A stretch of 64,000 bases of DNA from Candidatus Litorirhabdus singularis. Its GTDB lineage: Bacteria; Pseudomonadota; Gammaproteobacteria; Pseudomonadales; Halieaceae. The notes beneath the pieces are model-generated. The model saw only the letters and a list, made by a program, of their open reading frames with translations, was not told the origin of the DNA and ran no database searches. Below, one piece after another: positions 46,046 through 52,490 of the stretch (its first letter is position 1; every line of letters begins with the position of its first letter). Where the stretch lies: the NCBI RefSeq assembly GCF_026262625.1, contig NZ_SHNN01000002.1, forward strand, positions 558,001 through 622,000. The letters are read 5' to 3'. The position numbers were made by a program, and so were the translations under genes.

Positions 46046-46061
46046 TGGCATGATGCTTGCT
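46046..46061 (+). promoter_or_regulatory. sigma-54 promoter upstream of a 45-aa exported peptide
   Basis: TGGCATG-ATGC-TTGCT matches the RpoN consensus TGGCACG-N4-TTGCW at 11 of 12 defined positions with exact spacing. The start should be near 46072, about 33 nt before the ATG of the small ORF at 46105. Confidence 0.82.
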
Positions 46062-46104
46062 ACTTCTATTCCCATAGACACAGTAATTTGTAGGGAACAG
46101 GATC

Positions 46105-46242
46105 ATGCTCATAAGCCCACATACCAAAATGTACGCTATCGCCATTGTTCTCGCCGTGATGTCCTGGGACTCACGAGCTGACGTTATGAGCGCACCTATC
46201 CTGCACAGCACTGACTATACGATTAGCGTTGTTGAACGGTAG
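46105..46242 (+). CDS. small exported protein (45 aa) under sigma-54 control
   Basis: ATG 46105 preceded by AGGGAACAGG. The first 25 residues form a signal-peptide-like segment (MLISPHTKMYAIAIVLAVMS, then WDSRA as a possible cleavage site). A mature peptide of about 20 residues follows, ending SVVER. After the TAG the frame continues 17 codons to TAA, so truncation of a longer gene is possible. I recognise no family. The promoter and ribosome site make expression plausible. Confidence 0.5.
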   Translation: MLISPHTKMYAIAIVLAVMSWDSRADVMSAPILHSTDYTISVVER

Positions 46243-46371
46243 CAGCGCCGCTTTCAGCTACAGCAAACGTACACAGCACACCGGAACGGCAGATAATTTA
46301 CTGATCGAATTTGGGGGTTCAACAATTTTCTACTACACTTGCTTTTGTAATCTCACAGAGAGGTAAAGCAA

Positions 46372-46488
46372 GTGAACGCCCCCATGCTCGGAGAAGACAG
46401 CAGCTGGCTATATTGGGCAAGCGGTTGTCTCGCTGGTGTCGGCTGTATGCTGATGACCGTATCACTTTTAGGGCTCGCATTCTTGTAA
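46372..46488 (+). CDS. small one-helix membrane protein (38 aa)
   Basis: GTG 46372 with GAGAGG eight bases upstream. Residues about 12-38 are one hydrophobic helix (LYWASGCLAGVGCMLMTVSL region) ending directly at TAA. A weak promoter is possible upstream (TTGGGG, 17 bp, TACACT near 46313-46341). A GAGGG/CCCTC stem follows the stop but lacks a T-run. Unknown; too short for homology by eye. Confidence 0.4.
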   Translation: MNAPMLGEDSSWLYWASGCLAGVGCMLMTVSLLGLAFL

Positions 46489-46671
46489 GAGGGCTAAACC
46501 CCTCCTGCGCGAAGCAGCCTCACTCTTCTGGCGTATTTGCGCCACCGGCCTCCTCGGTCAGCACGCCTGAAAACTAGCAATCACTCGATACATTAAGCAC
46601 TCCCGCCAAGGCAAGACCTGACTAACCCTTATGGGTCACACGCGTTTCTGAGAGTCGTCTATAGTTAAGTG

Positions 46672-46824
46672 ATGACAAAAACAGAATATAACCGGAAACT
46701 GTTTCAGCTAACCCACGTCTATAAGCAGGCGCGACGCAATCACGATGAACGGGCGGTGATGAGCGCACTGGCGGCGGTTAACAGCCATTGCCAACAGCGT
46801 AGACAGCGTCCGGCAAGCGTATAA
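46672..46824 (+). CDS. small basic protein (50 aa), hypothetical
   Basis: ATG 46672 to TAA 46822-46824. MTKTEYNRKLFQLTHVYKQA opens an amphipathic, Arg/Gln-rich helical protein with one Cys and a basic end. A TATAGT -10-like box lies at 46660-46665, so the message would be nearly leaderless. The ribosome site is poor. The composition looks coding, but I know no relative. Confidence 0.4.
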   Translation: MTKTEYNRKLFQLTHVYKQARRNHDERAVMSALAAVNSHCQQRRQRPASV

Positions 46825-46862
46825 ACTGGGGCCCTGCAGCTGAAGACGCTACAGGGGGAAGT

Positions 46863-46936
46863 TGGAGGCTCGGGTCGGAATCGAACCGGCGTACACGGAG
46901 TTGCAGTCCGCTGCATGACCACTCTGCCACCGAGCC
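46863..46936 (-). tRNA. tRNA-Cys (anticodon GCA)
   Basis: 74 nt with encoded CCA. Acceptor GGCTCGG/CCGAGCC-type pairing, anticodon stem CGGA/TCCG with loop CTGCAAC giving GCA. It has a strong stringent-type promoter (46955-46982). It lies just downstream of pgsA, as cysT does in E. coli; the E. coli glyW partner is absent. Confidence 0.95.
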
Positions 46937-46954
46937 ATCGATGCGAGGCGGCCT

Positions 46955-46982
46955 ATTCTAGGGTGTTGCTGGAATCTGTCAA
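46955..46982 (-). promoter_or_regulatory. sigma-70 promoter of tRNA-Cys
   Basis: On the minus strand a perfect TTGACA (46977-46982), 16 bp, TAGAAT (46955-46960), then a GC-rich discriminator (GGCCGCC), typical of stringently controlled stable-RNA promoters. Confidence 0.8.
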
Positions 46983-47011
46983 GGAATTACGCGCAACTTA
47001 CTGAAAAACAG

Positions 47012-47578
47012 CTATTTTTGCTCTTCTTCAAGCACTTTCCATGCCGCTTTAAGGTAGACCATCATTGACCACAGGGTGAGTGCTGCTGCGGCATAGATCA
47101 TCAAGTACGCTACATTCAGCATCCAGCCCTCTGCGGACGCGGGGTCAAGCGCTAGTAACGCCACTATCGCCACCATCTGCACAAAGGTCTTCACCTTGCC
47201 AATATAGGATACGGCAACGCTGGTGCGCTCGCCCAGCTCAGCCATCCACTCGCGCAGCGCTGATATGACAATCTCACGACCAATAATCACACAGGCTGCC
47301 AGGGTCAATAATTTGTTTTCATGCAGTTCCACCAATAGCACCAGCGCCACAGCAACCATCAGTTTGTCTGCTACTGGGTCCAGAAAGGCGCCAAACTCGG
47401 TCATCTGCGCCAGCTTGCGCGCCAGGTAACCGTCAAACCAGTCAGTTATCGCCGCGATGCCAAAAAGACCTGAGGCCACCAGATAGTGATTCTCAAACGG
47501 CCAGTAAAACACCAGCACCAGCACCGGTATCATAGCTACCCGGGTCACGGTCAGGGTATTGGGAATATTCATACTCAT
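47012..47578 (-). CDS. pgsA: CDP-diacylglycerol-glycerol-3-phosphate 3-phosphatidyltransferase
   Basis: First committed step to phosphatidylglycerol. 188 residues with four to five helices and the CDP-alcohol motif as DWFDGYLARKLAQMTEFGAFLDPVADK (near 42-68), which contains the metal-binding aspartates. The ATG at 47578 has an AGGGA site within the end of uvrC. The uvrC-pgsA-tRNA order is as in E. coli. Confidence 0.96.
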   Translation of the reverse strand: MSMNIPNTLTVTRVAMIPVLVLVFYWPFENHYLVASGLFGIAAITDWFDGYLARKLAQMTEFGAFLDPVADKLMVAVALVLLVELHENKLLTLAACVIIGREIVISALREWMAELGERTSVAVSYIGKVKTFVQMVAIVALLALDPASAEGWMLNVAYLMIYAAAALTLWSMMVYLKAAWKVLEEEQK

Positions 47579-47580
47579 GG

Positions 47581-49500
47581 TCAGTCCCTGTGTAGCTGTC
47601 CGTAAATTTCGCGGGCTATCTTTTCATTAATACCGGGGACTTTCATCAATTCGTCAAGGCTTGCCCGCTGCACGCCCTGTATCCCGCCAAAATGTCGCAA
47701 TAGCTCGCGGCGTCGCTTAGCGCCGACGCCACTGATTTGATCCAGCACCGAGCTCTGGCGTTTCTTGTCCCGCTTGGCCCGGTGACCGGTAATCGCAAAG
47801 CGGTGCGACTCGTCCCTGATATGTTGTATCAGGTGCAAGCCTACGTTGTCACCTGGCAATTGCAATTCGCGGCCGCTATCGCCGATGATCAAGGTTTCAA
47901 ACCCGGCTTTGCGTGTCACTCCCTTTGCCACACCGATGACTTTGACCTGGTCGATCTTGAGATCGGCCAGTACAGTCATGGCCTGCTGCACCTGCCCCTT
48001 ACCCCCATCTATAAACAAGATGTCCGGGCATGCCCCCTCTCCAGCTTTCAGGCGCTTGTAGCGACGCTCTAGCGCCTGCTGCATAGCCGCATAATCGTCG
48101 CCGGGCGTTATCCCCTCAATATTAAATTTACGATAGTCAGACTTACGTGGACCGTTTTGATCGAACACCACACAAGATGCCACCGTGGCCTCACCTGAAC
48201 TATGACTGATATCAAAACACTCCATGCGCTCGGGTGCCTTGGGCAAATCGAGACTGGTCTGCAGCACTTTGATGCGCTGTTGTGCGGTCTTGCGGGCTGA
48301 CAATTCCGATTGCAGGTTCTCGGCAGCGGTTTGACGTGCCAGCTGCAACCACTTGGCCCGAGCCTCGCGCACACGTGTCTTCAGCGATAGCTTACGCCCG
48401 GCTCGCTCCGACAATACCTCTTCAAGCGCAGCTGCATCAGCGATTTTCTCACCCAGCACAATTTCTTTGGGCAGTTCCCGTTCTGAGCCCAGGTAGTACT
48501 GCGTCAGAAAGGCACTCAATACCTCGGCCGGTGTTGTATCCAGACGCAGCGGCGGAAAGTAGCTGCGACTGCCAAGCACCCTGCCGGCACGCACAAACAA
48601 TACCTGCACACAGGCCTTGCCCGCCTCGACAATGGCGCACACGATATCCAGGTCACCCGCAGCACCTTCGATACCCTGCGTCGCCTGTACCTGCTGCAAC
48701 TGCGACAACTGATCACGTAGCTGGGCAGCCTGTTCAAATTCCAGCTTGGCTGAAGCCTGTTCCATCGAGTCAGCCAGACGTTTCATCAATTGTTGCGAAC
48801 GCCCGTTCAGGAACAGCACGGTATTTTCAACTTGAGTGCCGTATTCATCCGGCGTTACCAGGTTCACGCAAGGCGCGGTGCAGCGGCCAATCTGATGCTG
48901 CAGGCAGGGACGCGAGCGATTGCGGAAATAGCTGTCTTCACACTGCCGCACCTGAAACACTTTCTGCAAAAAATGCAGGCTATCGCGCACTGCGCCGGCG
49001 CTGGGAAAAGGGCCGAAGTAGCGCCCCTTAACGCGTTTAGTGCCTCTATGGAGGGCCAGTCGCGGGAAATCCTCATTTTCCGTCAACAGAATATAGGGAA
49101 AGGATTTGTCGTCACGCAGCAATATATTGTAAGGCGGTTTATGTTGTTTGATCAGGCTGTGCTCCAGCAACAGAGCATCGGTCTCGGTGCTGGTAACTGT
49201 TACCTGAACATTGGTAATTTTAGCGACCATGGCCATAGTCTTCGCTTCCAGCGCGGAGGCACGAAAGTAACTGGACACACGACTTTTGAGATTCTTGGCC
49301 TTGCCGATATATAACAGCGAACCATCAGCCGCATACATCTGGTAGATACCCGAGCGAGTGGTTAAGGAGCGCAGAAAAGACTCATACTCAAACCCCGCTC
49401 TGGTTTTTGCCACGCCAGTGTCAGACACACTTTCCGTCTCAGATGCAGGCGTGGCCGCATCACGGTGTTCCACTGACTCTGTTATGTCCGGGTCAATCAT
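47581..49500 (-). CDS. uvrC: excinuclease ABC subunit C
   Basis: Makes both incisions in nucleotide excision repair. 639 residues. An acidic N-terminal extension of about 40 residues precedes the GIY-YIG nuclease (GIYQMYAADGSLLYIGKAKN, near 52-71). Then follow a cysteine-rich part, a UVR domain (about 210-245) that contacts UvrB, an RNase-H-like nuclease with CFDISH, and a helix-hairpin-helix pair at the C-terminus. uvrY/gacA, the usual upstream partner, is replaced here by murB. Confidence 0.97.
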   Translation of the reverse strand: MIDPDITESVEHRDAATPASETESVSDTGVAKTRAGFEYESFLRSLTTRSGIYQMYAADGSLLYIGKAKNLKSRVSSYFRASALEAKTMAMVAKITNVQVTVTSTETDALLLEHSLIKQHKPPYNILLRDDKSFPYILLTENEDFPRLALHRGTKRVKGRYFGPFPSAGAVRDSLHFLQKVFQVRQCEDSYFRNRSRPCLQHQIGRCTAPCVNLVTPDEYGTQVENTVLFLNGRSQQLMKRLADSMEQASAKLEFEQAAQLRDQLSQLQQVQATQGIEGAAGDLDIVCAIVEAGKACVQVLFVRAGRVLGSRSYFPPLRLDTTPAEVLSAFLTQYYLGSERELPKEIVLGEKIADAAALEEVLSERAGRKLSLKTRVREARAKWLQLARQTAAENLQSELSARKTAQQRIKVLQTSLDLPKAPERMECFDISHSSGEATVASCVVFDQNGPRKSDYRKFNIEGITPGDDYAAMQQALERRYKRLKAGEGACPDILFIDGGKGQVQQAMTVLADLKIDQVKVIGVAKGVTRKAGFETLIIGDSGRELQLPGDNVGLHLIQHIRDESHRFAITGHRAKRDKKRQSSVLDQISGVGAKRRRELLRHFGGIQGVQRASLDELMKVPGINEKIAREIYGQLHRD

Positions 49501-49520
49501 CTCGGCTGAGCCTTGTTTGC

Positions 49521-50537
49521 TTAACCATAGTTACGGGGTTCCTGTTCCAGCAGGATACCAAAACGCTCTGCCACTGCGGACTGAATACGTGCGGCAAACC
49601 GTCGTACCGTTGTCGCAGATTGCTTATCCGGGTTTATCACAACCAGTGCATGGCGGCCGTGGACGCGCACCGGTTCTGACTGCAACGTCTTAAAACCACA
49701 CGCTTCAATCAGCCAGGCCGCCGGCACGCTGGCACCAGCGGCACGCGCATAATGCGGCAGCTGCGGAAACTTGATCAATAGCGCTTCCAGCTCCGCCTCA
49801 GTCAGCTGCGGGTTCTTGAAAAAGCTCCCCACATTGGGCACCCGTGCCGGGTCCGGCAGTTTACTGGTGCGAATTGCCAATACCGCATTGAAGACGTCCA
49901 GCGGCGTCGGCGAGACCAACCCGTGCTCGGCGCAGTATGCAGCCAGTGCCGGGTAGCTTACGTCAGGTTCAGCCTGACGCGGAAGTTTAAAAACAACGGT
50001 TTCAATCAGCAGCTGATCACTTAGATCGCGCTTAAAAACACTGTCGCGGTAGCCAAAAGCACATTCGTCACGGCTTAGTTGCAGACCCTCACCGGTATTC
50101 AGGTCGCGTGCCAATACCCGTTCGATAAACCCACCCACCTCGGCACCGTAGGCGCCAATGTTCTGAATCGGGGCGGCGCCAACACTCCCCGGTATCAACG
50201 CCAGGTTCTCCAAACCGGCCCAACCCTGGCTAATACTCCAGTGCACAAACTGATGCCAATTTTCACCGCCAGCCACCGCTACGGTGACACTGCTCTCATC
50301 TTCTAACAAAATTTCACGGCCCTGGCACAACTGATGCAGAACGAGGCCCGGCAGCCGTTCGCCTAGTACCACATTACTACCTCCTCCCAGCACCAGTAAG
50401 GGCTCTTGATGCTGTCGGGCAAATTGCCATGCAGCTGCAAAATCCTTGGCCTCGCGCAGGGGGGCGTACCACTGCGCCCGACTCGGAGTCGCCAGAGTAT
50501 TGAAAGCTTGCAGGTCAATATTTGCTTGCACAGACAT
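49521..50537 (-). CDS. murB: UDP-N-acetylmuramate dehydrogenase
   Basis: FAD enzyme that reduces UDP-GlcNAc-enolpyruvate to UDP-MurNAc. 338 residues, type I as in E. coli. FAD binding: LVLGGGSNVVLGERLPG (near 47-63) and PGSVGAAPIQNIGAYG (near 117-132). The catalytic Ser is in PNVGSFFKNP. It lies 40 bp downstream of kdsB; the ptpA gene found between these two in Pseudomonas is missing. Confidence 0.96.
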   Translation of the reverse strand: MSVQANIDLQAFNTLATPSRAQWYAPLREAKDFAAAWQFARQHQEPLLVLGGGSNVVLGERLPGLVLHQLCQGREILLEDESSVTVAVAGGENWHQFVHWSISQGWAGLENLALIPGSVGAAPIQNIGAYGAEVGGFIERVLARDLNTGEGLQLSRDECAFGYRDSVFKRDLSDQLLIETVVFKLPRQAEPDVSYPALAAYCAEHGLVSPTPLDVFNAVLAIRTSKLPDPARVPNVGSFFKNPQLTEAELEALLIKFPQLPHYARAAGASVPAAWLIEACGFKTLQSEPVRVHGRHALVVINPDKQSATTVRRFAARIQSAVAERFGILLEQEPRNYG

Positions 50538-50576
50538 CGCTCAGGCAGCCCTGTGGCAGCAGGTGGTCACAACAGG

Positions 50577-51335
50577 TCAACTCGCCAACAAACGGCGTAC
50601 ATGCTCGAGGTCCGCCTCGGTATCAACGCCGGGCGGCACCTCTGCACAGGCGTTTTCAACGTGAATGCGCACGCCATTAGCCAGTGCCCGTAGTTGCTCC
50701 AGACTTTCCAATTGCTCCAGTGCTGCCGGGGGCCACTGCACAAAGCGGTGTAAGAAGGCGACGCGATAGGCATAAATACCCAGGTGGCGCGCTCCGCTTA
50801 CCTGTGCGTCGAGTTCTGGCTGACCGTCCGCGAAAGCATCACGGTCCCAGGGTATCGCAGCGCGACTAAAGTACAGGGCCAACTGCTGTGTATCCGCCAC
50901 CACTTTGACAATATTGGGATTAAATAACTCAGCGGCACTGTGCAGCGGCTCTGACAGAGTGGCGATACCCGCCTCGCTGTTTGCCGCCAGATTGCTGGCT
51001 ACCTGGTTGATCACCGCTGGCGGAATCAGAGGTTCGTCACCCTGCACATTGACCACAATCTCCTCGTCTGCGAGTTGCAGCTGGCGTGCCACCTCTTCGA
51101 TACGGTCAGTTCCTGAAGGATGATCGGCACGGGTCAGGCAGGTGTCGGCACCAAAGCCACGAGCGACTTCGACAATGCGTGCATCATCGGTTGCCACAAC
51201 CACACGTGTAGCAGCACTCTCGCAAGCCTGCTCATAAACACGCTGTACCATCGGCTTGCCGGCTATATCTGCCAGCGGCTTACCCGGCAATCGACTGGAC
51301 CCAAAGCGGGCCGGAATGACGACAGTAAAACTCAT
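50577..51335 (-). CDS. kdsB: 3-deoxy-manno-octulosonate cytidylyltransferase
   Basis: Activates Kdo as CMP-Kdo for lipopolysaccharide inner core. 252 residues. The N-terminal [23 protein letters not shown] (residues 7-29) binds [12 protein letters not shown] and PWDRD are further hallmarks. It follows exbD by 29 bp. The lpxK gene that usually separates exbD from kdsB is not here. Confidence 0.97.
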   Translation of the reverse strand: MSFTVVIPARFGSSRLPGKPLADIAGKPMVQRVYEQACESAATRVVVATDDARIVEVARGFGADTCLTRADHPSGTDRIEEVARQLQLADEEIVVNVQGDEPLIPPAVINQVASNLAANSEAGIATLSEPLHSAAELFNPNIVKVVADTQQLALYFSRAAIPWDRDAFADGQPELDAQVSGARHLGIYAYRVAFLHRFVQWPPAALEQLESLEQLRALANGVRIHVENACAEVPPGVDTEADLEHVRRLLAS

Positions 51336-51364
51336 GGCTTGGCTCCGTTCAGCAAATCTCGCGG

Positions 51365-51781
51365 CTAGTCGCGCGGCGTAATAGTGGTAATACTCAGACG
51401 GATAAACCCCAGTTGACCCGCGGCGTCCATGGCTCTAACCACCGCTTCGTGGGGCGTCTGGGCATCCGCTGTAATTACCATAGGCAGCGACGTATCACCC
51501 TGCGACAACTGGCGAATAGCAGCCATCAGAGTATTGCGATCATTATCCGCCAGGCTTCGTGCATTGATACTGTACTGACCTGCCTCGCTGATCATAATTT
51601 CAATGTGCTCCGGCAGCTCAGGGTTAGGGCTGCCGACGGCTTCTGGAAGATCAATAGTGAGGTGTGTTTCTTTGGTGAAGCTGGTGCTAACCATAAAAAA
51701 TATCAACAACAAAAACACCACATCAATCAGCGGTGTCAGATTTACATTAACCTCTTCAAGCTGTTGGCGACGAAATTTCAA
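51365..51781 (-). CDS. exbD: ExbD/TolR family biopolymer transport protein
   Basis: 138 residues: short cytoplasmic N-terminus, one helix (about 17-36) with the functional Asp in [16 protein letters not shown], and a periplasmic domain. Works with ExbB to use the proton gradient and energise TonB-type or related systems. Overlaps exbB by four bases. The exbBD-lpxK-kdsB neighbourhood beside comEC is also found in Pseudomonas, where the pair sits apart from tonB. Confidence 0.92.
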   Translation of the reverse strand: MKFRRQQLEEVNVNLTPLIDVVFLLLIFFMVSTSFTKETHLTIDLPEAVGSPNPELPEHIEIMISEAGQYSINARSLADNDRNTLMAAIRQLSQGDTSLPMVITADAQTPHEAVVRAMDAAGQLGFIRLSITTITPRD

Positions 51782-52413
51782 ACGCCCGACTCTTCCTTGG
51801 CAGTCGCGGCGGCGTCATTGTGCAAGGCATCTACCAGCTTGATCGTCTGCTGCTCCAGATCGATCACTATAGAGTCAATACGACCGACGAAATAGCGATG
51901 CATAATCAGGCTGGGGATAGCTACGGCCAGCCCCGCGGCGGTAGTCACCAGAGCTTCGGAGATACCTCCAGCCAAAGCCGAGGCATTGCCGGTGCCCTGC
52001 GCCATGATCTCGGTAAACACCTTAATCATGCCTACCACTGTTCCCAACAAGCCCAACAGCGGCGTTACTGCGGCTATGGTCCCCAGTGGATTAAGATAGC
52101 GTTCGAGCCGGTGTACAACATGCGCGGCCGCCTCTTCGATACTTTCTTTCATGACATCGCGCCCGTGGTGCGCATTGCCAAGCCCAGCTGCGAGAATTTC
52201 TCCCAACGAAGATGAGGTGCGCAAGGTGCGCAGTTTCTGGGCGTCCAATTCATTATTCTTCAACTGCCGCCAGACCAGCGCCAACAAATGCGGCGGCGAA
52301 ATCTTCTTCGGGTTGAGGGTTACCAACCGTTCTACGCAGATCGCCAGCGCGGCTACAGAACAAAGCAGAATCGGCAGCATCAACCACCCTCCCGCTGTTA
52401 CCAGCTCAAGCAC
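51778..52413 (-). CDS. exbB: ExbB/TolQ/MotA family proton channel protein
   Basis: 211 residues from GTG 52413 with a GGGAG site. Three helices (about 8-28, 108-130, 145-170), the second containing the typical AAVTPLLGLLGTVVGMI and the third AGGISEALVTTAAGLAVAIP. Partner of ExbD directly downstream. A possible promoter is at 52447-52475. Confidence 0.92.
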   Translation of the reverse strand: MLELVTAGGWLMLPILLCSVAALAICVERLVTLNPKKISPPHLLALVWRQLKNNELDAQKLRTLRTSSSLGEILAAGLGNAHHGRDVMKESIEEAAAHVVHRLERYLNPLGTIAAVTPLLGLLGTVVGMIKVFTEIMAQGTGNASALAGGISEALVTTAAGLAVAIPSLIMHRYFVGRIDSIVIDLEQQTIKLVDALHNDAAATAKEESGV

Positions 52414-52446
52414 ACTCTACTCCCATCTCTGCATTCTAAAGACGAC

Positions 52447-52475
52447 ATTATAGGCGCAAGCTGGGTTGATAAAAA
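52447..52475 (-). promoter_or_regulatory. possible promoter of exbBD-kdsB-murB
   Basis: On the minus strand a perfect TATAAT (52447-52452) with TTTTTA (52470-52475) 17 bp upstream. The -35 is weak, so confidence rests on the -10 and position in the comEC-exbB gap. Confidence 0.45.
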
Positions 52476-52490
52476 CGACCTAGTACCAAT

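Noticed and set aside
38463-46242. Similarity between the tails FQAIQLQQ (after 38570) and FQLQQ (after 46242)
   Set aside because: Only a few residues match, both lie beyond stop codons, and the DNA differs; this is more likely chance than homology.
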